The position numbers were made by a program, and so were the translations under genes. A model generated the notes under the pieces. It made no database searches. It was not told the origin of the DNA and saw only the letters and a program-made list of their open reading frames with translations. From NCBI GenBank assembly GCA_030745835.1, contig JASLNU010000108.1:11095-75094 (forward strand): a DNA stretch of 64,000 nt, given 5' to 3'. Source of the stretch: GCA-2687515 sp002687515. GTDB lineage: Bacteria > Pseudomonadota > Alphaproteobacteria > Rhodospirillales > UBA2165. Below are positions 7,786 to 16,860 of the stretch, piece after piece; position 1 is the stretch's first letter, and each line of letters begins with the position of its first letter.

Positions 7786-9174
7786 ATGCCGGATCAAGCG
7801 GCATCGATTGCGGAAAGCGGCATCGTCGAAGCCTATAGCGAGCGGACCAAGGGATCGGCGCGGCTTTACGAGGATGCCCGGAGCCGGTTTCCCAGCGGTA
7901 TCACCCATGACATCCGCCATCAGCATCCCCATCCCTTGTATCTGGAGCGGGCCGAGGGCGCCCATAAATGGGACGTCGATGGCAATCGCTATGTCGATTA
8001 CTTCATCGGCCACGGGGCGCTGATCCTGGGCCACGGCCACCCCGAGGTGGTCAAGGCGGCCCAAGCGCAGATGCGCGCCGGCAGCCATCTCGGCGGCAGC
8101 CATCGATTGGAAGTGACCTGGGCCGGGCTGATCCAGTCGCTGATGCCGAGCGCCGAGCGGGTGCGCTTCACGGCCTCGGGCACGGAGGCGACATTGCTGG
8201 CCTTGCGCCTTGCCCGGGCGCATACGGGACGCACCAAGTTTGTCCGCTTCAAGGGCCATTTCCACGGCTGGCACGATCATATGGTCGCCGGCTATAGCGC
8301 CCATTTCGACGGCACCCCGGCGCCCGGGGTGCTGCCTGAAGTGGCGGCGGCCTCGATTACGGTAGCGCCCGGCGACCGGGAAGCGACGCGCAGCGCCCTT
8401 GCCGCCGAGCCGGACATCGCCGCCGTGATTATCGAGCCGACCGGCGCCCATTTCGGCCGCACGCCGCTTGATCCTGAATTTCTAGCGTTCCTGCGCCAGG
8501 AAACGGCGGCGCGCGATGTCGTCTTGATATTCGACGAGGTGGTCACCGGCTTCCGTGTCGCGCCGGGCGGCGCGCAAGGCCTGTTCGGCGTGCTTCCCGA
8601 CCTGACCGCCCTCGGCAAGATCGCCGCCGGCGGCCTGCCCGGCGGGGCACTGGTGGGCGCCAAGGAGATCATGGATCAGCTTGATTTCACGGCAAGTGCC
8701 GAAACCGAAACCGAGAAAATAGGCCATCAAGGCACCTTCAACGCCAATCCCGTGAGTGCCGCCGCCGGCATTGCCGCGCTTCGCATCATCTCGGAATCCG
8801 ATGCCTGCGGGCGCGCCAACGCTTTCGCCGCCGATTTGCGCCAGCGGTTGAACGGCGTCTTGGCTGAATTGTCGATCCCGTGGGCGGTCTATGGCGAATA
8901 TTCGGGCTTTTATCTTTTCACCAACGTGGACAAGCGACCGTTGATAGCCAACCATTTCGATCCCCATACCGTCGATCCCGACGAATTGGTGCGGGCGGAC
9001 GCCGAGCTGATGTCCAAGCTGCGCCTCGCGATGCTGCTGAACGGTGTTGATCTGACGCCGCGCTTCAGCGGCTGGACATCGGCGGTGCATGGCGCTGATG
9101 AGGCCGCCGCCACCATCGATGGGTTCCGCAATGCACTGCAAAAACTTAAGAGCGAATTCGGCGAGTCATTTTGA
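7786..9174 (+). CDS. Class III aminotransferase (GSAM-like)
   Basis: A 462-residue PLP-dependent class III aminotransferase of the glutamate-1-semialdehyde aminomutase/beta-amino-acid aminotransferase branch. It shows the SGTEAT phosphate-binding segment, GHFHGWHD, the IFDEVVTGFR strand with the PLP-ring Asp, and LGKIAAGGLPGGALVG with Lys278 as the Schiff-base residue. It lies directly before a D-hydantoinase, 36 bp apart on the same strand. A role in chlorophyll/haem GSAM chemistry is unlikely in this context. An attractive inference is transamination of an amino acid (alpha or beta) released by the hydantoinase-carbamoylase pair. Confidence 0.85.
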   Translation: MPDQAASIAESGIVEAYSERTKGSARLYEDARSRFPSGITHDIRHQHPHPLYLERAEGAHKWDVDGNRYVDYFIGHGALILGHGHPEVVKAAQAQMRAGSHLGGSHRLEVTWAGLIQSLMPSAERVRFTASGTEATLLALRLARAHTGRTKFVRFKGHFHGWHDHMVAGYSAHFDGTPAPGVLPEVAAASITVAPGDREATRSALAAEPDIAAVIIEPTGAHFGRTPLDPEFLAFLRQETAARDVVLIFDEVVTGFRVAPGGAQGLFGVLPDLTALGKIAAGGLPGGALVGAKEIMDQLDFTASAETETEKIGHQGTFNANPVSAAAGIAALRIISESDACGRANAFAADLRQRLNGVLAELSIPWAVYGEYSGFYLFTNVDKRPLIANHFDPHTVDPDELVRADAELMSKLRLAMLLNGVDLTPRFSGWTSAVHGADEAAATIDGFRNALQKLKSEFGESF

Positions 9175-9210
9175 TAAGGTTTGTGAAAGCGGCACACGAG
9201 GGAGGTCCAA

Positions 9211-10620
9211 ATGTCCGATATCCTGATCCGCCAGGGTCGCATCATTACCGCATCCGATGATTATACGGCGGATATTCTGGTCTCCGGCGGCCGCATCCGC
9301 ATGATCGGTGAAGCCATCGATGTCGGCGCGGATACCGAAATTCACGATGCCAGCGGTCTTCTGGTGATGCCCGGCGGCATCGATGTGCACACCCATCTGG
9401 AAGCCGCCGTCGGCGCCGCCAACACGGTCGATACCTTCGAGACCGGCAGCATGGCAGCGGCTTTCGGCGGCACCACCACTTTGATCGATTACGCCAAGCA
9501 GGACAAAGGCGCGAGCCCGATCGCCGGGTTTGCCGATTGGCGCCAGCGGGCGGCCGGCGCCGCCATCGATGTCGCGGCGCATATGATCATTGTCGATTTC
9601 AACGAACAGACCCTGATCGACATGAAATCGCTTCTCGCCGATGAAGGCATAACCAGTTTCAAGATGTTCATGGTGCGCCCCGGCGAATTGCTGATCGACG
9701 ATGGCCAGTTGCTCAAAATATTACGCATGACCGGCGACAATGGCGCGCTCTCCTGCGTGCATGCGGAAAACGGCCTGATCATCGACACCCTGGTCGAGGA
9801 AGCCGTCGCCGAGGGCCACAACGATCCCATCTACCACGCCCTGACGCGGCCCAGTTCCACCGAGGGCGAAGCTACGCACCGCGCCATCCGCATCGCCGAG
9901 CTGGCCGAAGCGCCCCTCTATATCGTCCATGTGTCGGCCAGCGAAGCGCTCGACAACATCACCGAGGCGCGCGACCGGGGTGTCCCCATATTCGCCGAAA
10001 CCTGCCCCCATTACCTGTTCCTGACCGAAGCGGAATATGACAAGCCCGGGTTCGAACCGGCCAAGTATGTCATGTCACCGCCCTTGCGCGCCCAATCGCA
10101 CCAGGACGCGCTGTGGCGCGGGCTGGCCAGCGACGATCTGCAGGTGGTGTCCACCGACCATTGCCCGTTCTGTTTTACCGAGCATGCCCACGGCCTCAAA
10201 TATTCCAAGGAGGTTGGGCGCGATAGCTTTGCCCGCATCCCCAACGGCGCGCCCGGCGTGGAAACGCGCATGCCGTTGATTTTTTCGGGCGGCGTCGGGC
10301 AGGGGCGCATTTCGCTCAACCGGTTCGTGCAACTGACCGCGACCGGTCCGGCCAAGCTGTTCGGCCTGTTCCCGAAGAAGGGCACCATCGCCGTCGGCTC
10401 GGACGCCGATCTGGTGCTGTTCGATGGCCAAGAAAGCTGGACCATCCGCGCCGCCGAACATCACAGCCGCGTCGATTACAGCCTGTTCGAGGGGCGCGAA
10501 GTGACGGGGCGCGTCAAAAAGGTGTTTTTGCGCGGCGAGTTGATCGTCGACGGGCAAAGCTGGCTGGGCCAAAAGGGCGGCGGCGAATATTTGCCGCGCG
10601 GCGCCTCAGGGAGCTTGTAG
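9211..10620 (+). CDS. hydA: D-hydantoinase/dihydropyrimidinase
   Basis: Cyclic amidohydrolase of 469 residues, normal for D-hydantoinases and bacterial dihydropyrimidinases. All metal ligands are visible: H60 and H62 in GIDVHTHLE, the carboxylated Lys151 in GITSFKMFM, H184 in CVHAEN, H240 in IVHVSA, and D316 in STDHCPF. The enzyme opens 5- or 6-membered cyclic ureides to N-carbamoyl amino acids. GGAGGT lies 10 bp before the ATG. With the carbamoylase convergent downstream and the aminotransferase upstream it defines a ureide-degradation locus. Whether the natural substrate is a hydantoin or a dihydropyrimidine cannot be settled from sequence. Confidence 0.93.
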   Translation: MSDILIRQGRIITASDDYTADILVSGGRIRMIGEAIDVGADTEIHDASGLLVMPGGIDVHTHLEAAVGAANTVDTFETGSMAAAFGGTTTLIDYAKQDKGASPIAGFADWRQRAAGAAIDVAAHMIIVDFNEQTLIDMKSLLADEGITSFKMFMVRPGELLIDDGQLLKILRMTGDNGALSCVHAENGLIIDTLVEEAVAEGHNDPIYHALTRPSSTEGEATHRAIRIAELAEAPLYIVHVSASEALDNITEARDRGVPIFAETCPHYLFLTEAEYDKPGFEPAKYVMSPPLRAQSHQDALWRGLASDDLQVVSTDHCPFCFTEHAHGLKYSKEVGRDSFARIPNGAPGVETRMPLIFSGGVGQGRISLNRFVQLTATGPAKLFGLFPKKGTIAVGSDADLVLFDGQESWTIRAAEHHSRVDYSLFEGREVTGRVKKVFLRGELIVDGQSWLGQKGGGEYLPRGASGSL

Positions 10621-10625
10621 TTCTC

Positions 10626-10899
10626 CGGTAAAAAGTCCTTCGCTGCGCTCAGTGTACTTTTTACCGATTTAATATGGATAAATTCGTCCTTGAGGCGACT
10701 CAGCGAACGAATTTGGCATGATATCCCGGTCCGATCTCTGATCGGGCCGGTACGGAATTGCAGGCCTTTGGGCAACTTTGCCCAAAGGCCTGCAATTATC
10801 ACCATGCGAAAAAAAGGCGCAGGGCCGCACCAAGCCTTCTTTTCTCCTTGGTCATACCTGAATAAAAGTACACCGAGCGAAGCGAGGGACTTTTATTCA
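10626..10899. repeat. Cluster of hairpins filling a convergent intergenic region
   Basis: Almost the entire 281-bp gap between two convergent genes folds. Inverted repeats lie at 10626-10666 (arms CGGTAAAAAGT), 10680-10714 (AAATTCGT), 10726-10750 (11-bp arms, one G-T pair), 10756-10797 (19-bp perfect arms) and 10859-10899 (arms TGAATAAAAGT). The 19-base loop of the first and that of the last are reverse complements with three mismatches, so they are inverted copies of one element carried on different stems. The second loop shares part of the same pattern. This looks like a group of intergenic palindromic repeat units rather than a single terminator. Confidence 0.75.
10756..10797. terminator. 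Perfect 19-bp hairpin, candidate bidirectional terminator
   Basis: Arms AATTGCAGGCCTTTGGGCA and its exact complement enclose a 4-base loop (ACTT). It lies midway between the 3' ends of the hydantoinase and carbamoylase genes, 136 and 105 bp from their stops. The arms end in AATT but no long T-run follows on either strand, so termination is inferred from position and stability. Confidence 0.5.
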
Positions 10900-10901
10900 A
10901 A

Positions 10902-11843
10902 CTATTCCTCGGGCGGCGGCGTGATCCCGGCCTGTTCGGTGATCGGGCGGTAGGCGTCGATCTGCCGGTTGACCTCGAAATTCAGTAGGTTCTGTTTCAA
11001 TCCGGCGGCCAGGTCCAGGTCGCAGTCGGCGGTGATCAACTCGTCTTCGCGGGTCGTGCATTGGGCGACGATTTCCCCGGTCGGCGCGACGATGCAGCTG
11101 CCGCCGATCAGGCCGGCGCCGTCCTCGATACCGGCCTTGGCGACGCCCACCACCCACATACAGTTCTGATAGGCGCCGGCCTGCATGCTGAGGCGGTTGT
11201 GAAAATCGGAAAGCGGGTTCTCATGCTCTTCCCAAAAAGAGCGGGTTGGCGTGTTGTATCCGAGGGCCACCATCTCGGCACCCCGGAGCGCCAGGACCCG
11301 GTAGGTTTCCGCCCAGCGCCGGTCGTTGCAGATGCAGGTGCCGAGGACGCCGCCGAAGGCACGAACGGCGGTGAAGCCCAGATCGCCGACTTCGAAATAT
11401 TTCTTTTCCAGATGCTGAATGGCGTAGTTCGGATCCGGCTCAGCCCTGCCGGGCAGGTGAATCTTCCGGTACTTATGAATGATCCGCCCATTGCCATCGA
11501 CCAGGATGGCGGTGTTGAAGCGGCGTTTGCGACCCTCAGCCCGGTCGATTTCCCCATAGCCGAGATAAAACCCGATGCCCAGTTTTTTGGCTTCGTCGAA
11601 CAATTGTTCGGTATCCGGCGACGGCATTTCGCTTTCGCAATAGGAATCGAGCTCGTCTTCGTCCTCGATTATCCAGCGCGGGAAAAATGTGGTCAGGGCA
11701 AGCTCGGGAAAGACCACCAGTTCGCAGCCCTTGGCGTGGGCGCTGCGCATATGATGCAAAAGCCTTGCGATGACCGACGCGCGGCTGTCATCGCGGCTGA
11801 TCGGACCTAACTGCGCCGCCGCCACCGAGATCATGCGCCGCAT
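10902..11843 (-). CDS. N-carbamoyl-D-amino-acid hydrolase (D-carbamoylase)
   Basis: A nitrilase-superfamily protein of 313 residues. The catalytic triad sits at exactly the positions of the Agrobacterium D-carbamoylase: Glu47 in FPELALTTFFPRW, Lys127 in KYRKIHLPG and Cys172 in CICNDRRW. The EHENPLSDFHNRLSMQAGAYQN segment is also typical of that enzyme. It hydrolyses N-carbamoyl-D-amino acids to the free amino acid, CO2 and ammonia in the cytoplasm. It converges with the hydantoinase, so both steps of D-amino-acid release from hydantoins are encoded within 2.7 kb but on opposite strands. An EamA transporter gene lies upstream in the same direction. Confidence 0.9.
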   Translation of the reverse strand: MRRMISVAAAQLGPISRDDSRASVIARLLHHMRSAHAKGCELVVFPELALTTFFPRWIIEDEDELDSYCESEMPSPDTEQLFDEAKKLGIGFYLGYGEIDRAEGRKRRFNTAILVDGNGRIIHKYRKIHLPGRAEPDPNYAIQHLEKKYFEVGDLGFTAVRAFGGVLGTCICNDRRWAETYRVLALRGAEMVALGYNTPTRSFWEEHENPLSDFHNRLSMQAGAYQNCMWVVGVAKAGIEDGAGLIGGSCIVAPTGEIVAQCTTREDELITADCDLDLAAGLKQNLLNFEVNRQIDAYRPITEQAGITPPPEE

Positions 11844-11934
11844 GCCAACCTCCTCACCGTTTATCCAGATTCAGATCGTTAGCATATTAGCATTACTGCC
11901 GGGACCAATCCATCAGGCGCGCCAGGCGCCGCGA

Positions 11935-12825
11935 TCAGATGCTTCGGCGCGCGCGTTCGGTGCGCAGCAGGTAATAGCTGCTGACGATGATGATGGCGGC
12001 GCCGAGATAGCTCCATCCGGGCGGAAACTCGGCGAACCAGATCAGTCCGATTGCGAAGGCGAAAACGATGCGCAGGTAATCAAAGGGCAGCACGAAGCTG
12101 GTTTCACCCAATCCGATACCGTGGGTGAAGAGGGTTTGGCCGAAGACGCCGAGGGCGCCCATCAGCATCAGGATCACCAACTCGGTCGGCGTCGGTGTCT
12201 GCCAAAAAATCAGGGCCGGGATCGCCGACAAGACGGTGGTGGTGGCGGTGAAATAGAAAATGATCACCATGGTATGCTCGGTCCGGCTCAAGACCTTGAC
12301 CACTAGCACGACAATGGTCGCCGTCACGGCGCCGCCGATCGCCGAAAAGTACCACGGGCTGAAACCCTCGCCGAACGGCCTGGTGATGATCAGGATGCCG
12401 AGAAAACCGATAATCGCGGCGCTCGCCCGCCGCCCGCCGACCACCTCGCCCAGGAACAGGCCGGCCAGAAGCACGGTGAACAGGGGCCGCGAAAACTGAA
12501 TGGTGATGGCGTCGGCCATGACGATATGCACGATCGAAAAGAACATCGCCATATTGCCGAGGAAACCGACCGAACCCCGCACCAGATGCAGCTTGAACCT
12601 GCCGGTCTTGAGATTGGCGAAACCGAACCGCCAGATGAAAGGCAACAGAAAAATAAATCCGGCCAGGAAGCGCATGAACACCATCATCGGCACCGTCAGG
12701 GAATCGCCCAAAAATTTTGCCAGGGAGGCCATGACAGTGAGGAGAAAGGCGCCCGCTATGACGTAGAGGGCGCCCCGGTAATTGGCATTGGCCGCCGGAC
12801 TTGGCGGTTGGACGGCATCGGTCAT
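11935..12825 (-). CDS. EamA/DMT-family transporter
   Basis: A 296-residue membrane protein with about ten hydrophobic helices arranged as two EamA repeats; RGALYVIAGAFLLTVMASLAKFLG opens the first and AIGGAVTATIVVLVVKVLSR opens the second. The family exports or exchanges amino acids and other metabolites. I use the ATG at 12825, because the longer frame adds 77 residues with no membrane or domain character. It is 91 bp upstream of the carbamoylase in the same orientation. A link to amino-acid or ureide movement is inferred from that. Confidence 0.85.
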   Translation of the reverse strand: MTDAVQPPSPAANANYRGALYVIAGAFLLTVMASLAKFLGDSLTVPMMVFMRFLAGFIFLLPFIWRFGFANLKTGRFKLHLVRGSVGFLGNMAMFFSIVHIVMADAITIQFSRPLFTVLLAGLFLGEVVGGRRASAAIIGFLGILIITRPFGEGFSPWYFSAIGGAVTATIVVLVVKVLSRTEHTMVIIFYFTATTTVLSAIPALIFWQTPTPTELVILMLMGALGVFGQTLFTHGIGLGETSFVLPFDYLRIVFAFAIGLIWFAEFPPGWSYLGAAIIIVSSYYLLRTERARRSI

Positions 12826-13392
12826 GGGGTCTACTCGGCGGATCAAGCCGCATCGAGAGGCGCGGCGGTAGGAATGGATATCCGATATATGAGGGAATGC
12901 AACCGCTTCGACGAATGCCAGCCTAGGGCGGTTCCGATTTAATCTGGCGCATGGCATCGGCGGTACGGGTTTCAGGCGCTTGATATGGGCCTTGAACTTA
13001 GAGACCGCCGGCCCCCGGCCATGCCCAATACGCATGGCCGATGCGACATGCGACACCGGTTTTCGTCATGGACATCCTACCCTTTTATACCCATTCATAC
13101 CCTTTTGGGGACATTTAAGCTTGGCCGCCCCCCGCCCAACCCGCCAAAACCGGCAGCCGGCCATGCGGCAACCGCATGGCTTGAGCGGGAGGGCATCGGA
13201 GACGGGCGGCACCCCTCGGTTCGCGCCCCTTGGGCGCTCCGTCAAACTTCCTTATTCACGATGTTAAAGAGCAGAGACATGATATAGAACGTATGTGGAA
13301 CAATGCAAGGGGCCGGGAACCTTTAGGGGACCAACATAGGGGCAAAATCATCCCGGTCAAATGGATCCTATCAATCCGGAACCGCTCTGGAT
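12826..13392. other. 567-bp intergenic region with two hairpins, no gene seen
   Basis: No reading frame with family resemblance, tRNA or rRNA was recognised. Two strong inverted repeats share the GCCATGC/GCATGGC arms: 13016-13040 (9-bp arms, 7-base loop) and 13160-13180 (arms GCCATGCGG, loop CAA). They lie downstream of clpB and upstream of the EamA gene, both transcribed leftward, so either could end the clpB message. A short pyrimidine-rich stretch with repeated ATACCC lies at about 13078-13113. Confidence 0.45.
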
Positions 13393-15990
13393 TCAGGCCG
13401 CTTCCGCCTCGATCTCCTGGCCGTTTATGGTCAGTCCGTCGGTGCCGGCGCCGATATGCACGGTTTCGCCCTCTTGGATGGAGCCATCCAGGATCATGCT
13501 GGCCAGCGGGTTTTCCAGGTTGCGCTGGATCACCCGTTTCAGGGGGCGGGCGCCGTAGACCTGGTCATAGCCGGCATCGGCCAGCCAGGCGCGCGCCGGG
13601 CCGTCCAGTTCGAGCGCGATATTACGGCTCTCCAGGCGGGCGACCAGGCGCGCCAGTTGGATATCGACAATGCCGTCCATATGTTCGCGGAACAGGCGGT
13701 GGAAGAGGATGATCTCGTCCAGCCGGTTGATGAATTCGGGCCGGAAGGCGGCACGCACCACCTCCATCACCTCGTCCCGGACCTCTATCGAATCATGGCC
13801 CTCGTCCTGGGCCGCCAGGATATCGCCGCCGAGGTTGGAAGTCAGGATGATCAGCGTGTTGCGGAAATCGACGGTGCGCCCATGGCCGTCGGTCAGGCGG
13901 CCGTCGTCGAGAACCTGCAGCAAGATGTTGAAGACGTCCGGATGCGCCTTTTCCACCTCGTCGAACAGGATCACCTGATAGGGCCGGCGGCGGACGGCTT
14001 CGGTCAGGGCGCCGCCTTCGTCGTAACCGACATAGCCGGGCGGCGCACCGATCAGCCGCGCCACCGAATGTTTTTCCATGTATTCCGACATGTCGATGCG
14101 CTGCATGGCGCTTTCGTCATCGAACAGGAAGGCGGCCAGCGCCTTGGTCAGTTCGGTCTTGCCGACGCCGGTGGGGCCGATGAACAGGAACGATCCCAGG
14201 GGCCGCGCCGCATCCTGCAGCCCGGCGCGGGCGCGGCGCACGGCATTGGAAACCGCCGCCAGGGCTTCCGATTGGCCGATCACCCGTTCAGCGAGACGGT
14301 CTTCCATCTGCACCAGCTTTTCGCGCTCGCCTTGCAGCATTTTGTCCACCGGAATGCCGGTCCAGCGTGAAACGATGGCGGCGATATGTTCGTCGGTGAC
14401 CGCCTCTTGAACGATGTCGCGGTGCTCGGCCTCATCGGCGGCGGCAAGCTTTGCCTCCAACCCCGGGATCAGGCTGTATTGCAATTCGCCCGCCTGTTCC
14501 AGTTTGCCGTCGCGCAACGCCTTTTCCAGCTCGATCCGTGCCTGGTCCAGATGTTCCTTGATCTTGTGGGCTTCGGCGATTTCCTCTTTTTCGGCCTGCC
14601 ATTGCCGGGTCAGGCGGTGGCTTTCCTCTTCCTGCTCTGCCAGTTCGACTTCCAGCTTCTCCAGCCGGTCCTGCGAGCCTTGATCGCTTTCCTTTTTCAA
14701 TGCCTCGCGTTCGATCTTCAATTGGATGATGCGGCGGTCCAATTCGTCGATATCCTCGGGCTTCGAATCGACCTCCATGCGCAGCCGGCTGGCCGCCTCG
14801 TCCATCAAATCGATGGCCTTGTCGGGCAGGAAACGGTCGGTGATGTAGCGGGCCGATAGGGTGGCCGCCGAAACCAGGGCGCCGTCGGTGATACGCACGC
14901 CGTGGTGCAGATCGTATTTTTCCTTGACCCCGCGCAGGATCGAAATGGTGTCCTCGACGCTGGGTTCGGCCACGAACACCGGCTGGAAGCGCCGCGCCAG
15001 CGCCGCGTCCTTTTCCACATGCTGGCGGTATTCGTTGAGGGTGGTGGCGCCGACGCAATGCAGCTCACCGCGCGCCAAGGCCGGCTTCAACAGGTTGGAG
15101 GCATCGATCGCCCCTTCCGCCGCGCCGGCACCGATGAGGGTGTGCATTTCGTCGATAAAGAGAATGACTTCGCCGTCGGATTCGATGACTTCGCTGAGCA
15201 CCGATTTCAGCCTTTCCTCGAACTCACCCCGGAACTTGGCGCCGGCCAACAGCGCGCCCAGATCGAGAACCATCAGCCGCTTGCGGCTCAAGGCCTCGGG
15301 CACGTCGCCATTGACGATGCGCTGGGCCAGGCCCTCGACGATGGCGGTCTTGCCGACACCGGGCTCGCCGATCAGCACCGGGTTGTTCTTGGTGCGCCGC
15401 GCCAGGACCTGGACCGTGCGCCGGATTTCCTCGTCGCGGCCGATGACCGGGTCGAGCCTGCTTTCGCGCGCCTCCTCGGTCAGGTCGCGGGCGAATTTAT
15501 TGAGCGCGTCGTAGCCGTTTTCGGCGGTCGGCGTATCGGCGGTGCGGCCCTTGCGCACTTCCTCAATGGCTTGGTTCAGTTTTTGCGGTGTCACCCCGGC
15601 CTTTGCCAGGATTTCGTGGGCCTTGGTTCCGGGCACCAGCACCAGCGCCAAGAGCATGCGTTCGACGGTGACGTAGCTGTCGCCGGCTTTCTCGGCGATT
15701 TCCTCGGCGCGTTTCAGGACATTCGATGTTTCCGAGGACACGTAAACCTGACCGGCGCCCGATCCTTCGACACGGGGCAGGTGTTTGATCGCTTCCGTAA
15801 CTTGGGCGAGGCATTGGGCGGCGTCCGCGCCAGAGGCGGCGAGCAGCCCCGCCGCCAGGCCTTCGCCGTCTTCCAGGAGCACCTTCAAGAGATGTTCGGG
15901 CGTCAGCTGTTGCTGATTGTCTCCGGAAGCGGCGGAATGGGCGGATTGGATGAAACCGCGCGCGCGCTCGGTATATTTTTCAAAATCCAT
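13393..15990 (-). CDS. clpB: ClpB disaggregase
   Basis: An 865-residue Hsp100 AAA+ ATPase that extracts proteins from aggregates together with DnaK. Order of domains: Clp N-terminal double repeat (1-145), first AAA+ module with GEPGVGKT near residue 205, a long coiled-coil M domain rich in Glu/Lys (about 410-530), and a second AAA+ module with GPTGVGKT near 605 and the GAPPGYVGYDEGG pore loop. The length is normal. AAAGGA precedes the ATG, and a heat-shock-type promoter is visible upstream. Confidence 0.97.
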   Translation of the reverse strand: MDFEKYTERARGFIQSAHSAASGDNQQQLTPEHLLKVLLEDGEGLAAGLLAASGADAAQCLAQVTEAIKHLPRVEGSGAGQVYVSSETSNVLKRAEEIAEKAGDSYVTVERMLLALVLVPGTKAHEILAKAGVTPQKLNQAIEEVRKGRTADTPTAENGYDALNKFARDLTEEARESRLDPVIGRDEEIRRTVQVLARRTKNNPVLIGEPGVGKTAIVEGLAQRIVNGDVPEALSRKRLMVLDLGALLAGAKFRGEFEERLKSVLSEVIESDGEVILFIDEMHTLIGAGAAEGAIDASNLLKPALARGELHCVGATTLNEYRQHVEKDAALARRFQPVFVAEPSVEDTISILRGVKEKYDLHHGVRITDGALVSAATLSARYITDRFLPDKAIDLMDEAASRLRMEVDSKPEDIDELDRRIIQLKIEREALKKESDQGSQDRLEKLEVELAEQEEESHRLTRQWQAEKEEIAEAHKIKEHLDQARIELEKALRDGKLEQAGELQYSLIPGLEAKLAAADEAEHRDIVQEAVTDEHIAAIVSRWTGIPVDKMLQGEREKLVQMEDRLAERVIGQSEALAAVSNAVRRARAGLQDAARPLGSFLFIGPTGVGKTELTKALAAFLFDDESAMQRIDMSEYMEKHSVARLIGAPPGYVGYDEGGALTEAVRRRPYQVILFDEVEKAHPDVFNILLQVLDDGRLTDGHGRTVDFRNTLIILTSNLGGDILAAQDEGHDSIEVRDEVMEVVRAAFRPEFINRLDEIILFHRLFREHMDGIVDIQLARLVARLESRNIALELDGPARAWLADAGYDQVYGARPLKRVIQRNLENPLASMILDGSIQEGETVHIGAGTDGLTINGQEIEAEAA

Positions 15991-16055
15991 TCTAATCCTT
16001 TCCCGCGACCGGTTCCGCCCCTTCGATGAGCGGGATCGTCGATCACGGTCTATTT

Positions 16056-16083
16056 ATATGGCGCGTTTCAAATTGGCCGCAAG
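16056..16083 (-). promoter_or_regulatory. Candidate sigma-32 (RpoH) promoter of clpB
   Basis: Read on the minus strand: CTTGCGG, a 13-base spacer, then CGCCATAT. This fits the RpoH consensus (CTTGAAA, 11-16 bases, CCCCATNT) at the CTTG and CCAT positions. It ends 65 bp before the clpB ATG. clpB is a classic RpoH target, which supports the reading; no transcript start is known. Confidence 0.55.
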
Positions 16084-16101
16084 ACTGGTAATGCTTTTGC
16101 C

Positions 16102-16860
16102 ATGCCTATTATAGTCGAACATATCTACCGCTATCCAATTAAGGGGTTGTCGCCGGAACCGTTGCAAACGGTAAATTTAGAGGCCGGCGAGTGCCTGCCC
16201 GGCGACCGCGCCTATGCCCTGGCGCGTCCCGGCGCGCCGTTCGATGCATCGAAGCCTGCGCATTTGCCGAAAACCCATTTCCTCATGCTGATGCGCGACG
16301 AGGCATTGGCGTCACTGGACACCGCGTTCGATGATGCAACAAAGACGCTGCTGATTTCCGAGGGTGGCGTCACGCGCCTCGAGGCATCGGTTGAGAGCGA
16401 TGAGGGGCGCGCCGCGATAACCGCTTTTTTCAAACCGTTTTTGGGATCGGGCGCGGCGTCGGCGCCGGACCTGGCGCACGCGCCCGGCCACACATTTTCC
16501 GACAAGCCGGCCAAGGTGGTTTCGTTGATCAATCTGGCGTCGGTGGATGCGCTGTCGAAAGTGGTGGGGCGCACCGTCGATCCGCTGCGTTTCCGCGCCA
16601 ACATCTATTTTCAGGGCGCGCCGGCCTGGGCCGAGTTCGAATGGCTGGGACGAAATTTGACGGTGGGTGATTGCGCCCTGGAGGTTATCGACCGCATTCC
16701 GCGGTGCGCGGCTACCGATGTCGATCCGCAAACGGCGCGCCGCGACATGCACATTCCGAAAACGCTGATGGACAGCTACGGGCATATGGATATGGGACTC
16801 TACGCCCGCGTCAGCGACGGGGGAGCTTTGGAAATCGGGGATTTGATCGAAGTAGATTAA
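16102..16860 (+). CDS. MOSC-domain protein
   Basis: A 252-residue protein with an N-terminal MOSC beta-barrel (IYRYPIKGLSPEP, the conserved start; GDRAYALAR) and a C-terminal MOSC domain with FRANIYFQGAPAWAEFEW and RCAATDVDP, which carries the conserved Cys of mARC/YcbX-like proteins. Members bind molybdenum cofactor and reduce N-hydroxylated compounds or transfer sulfur. No ferredoxin domain is fused, unlike YcbX. It is divergent from clpB and overlaps the convergent DUF4167 gene by 3 bases at the stop codons. A molybdenum hydroxylase is encoded at 57-61 kb, but no direct link is evident. Confidence 0.85.
   Translation: MPIIVEHIYRYPIKGLSPEPLQTVNLEAGECLPGDRAYALARPGAPFDASKPAHLPKTHFLMLMRDEALASLDTAFDDATKTLLISEGGVTRLEASVESDEGRAAITAFFKPFLGSGAASAPDLAHAPGHTFSDKPAKVVSLINLASVDALSKVVGRTVDPLRFRANIYFQGAPAWAEFEWLGRNLTVGDCALEVIDRIPRCAATDVDPQTARRDMHIPKTLMDSYGHMDMGLYARVSDGGALEIGDLIEVD

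Noticed and set aside
7786..9174. Glutamate-1-semialdehyde aminomutase (hemL) for C5 haem synthesis, to pair with the GluTR-like gene
   Set aside because: The context is hydantoin degradation, the GluTR-like protein lacks its catalytic Cys, and this class is expected to use ALA synthase; a ureide-linked aminotransferase fits better.
13230..13712. Possible RNA gene or small protein around the 3' end of clpB
   Set aside because: No tRNA cloverleaf, rRNA segment or conserved small RNA could be recognised; the open frame runs into antisense clpB.
14902..16029. Long open frame antisense to the 5' half of clpB
   Set aside because: clpB is unambiguous on the other strand and the antisense translation has shadow-like composition (His/Gln/Arg/Gly-rich) and no ribosome-binding site of note.
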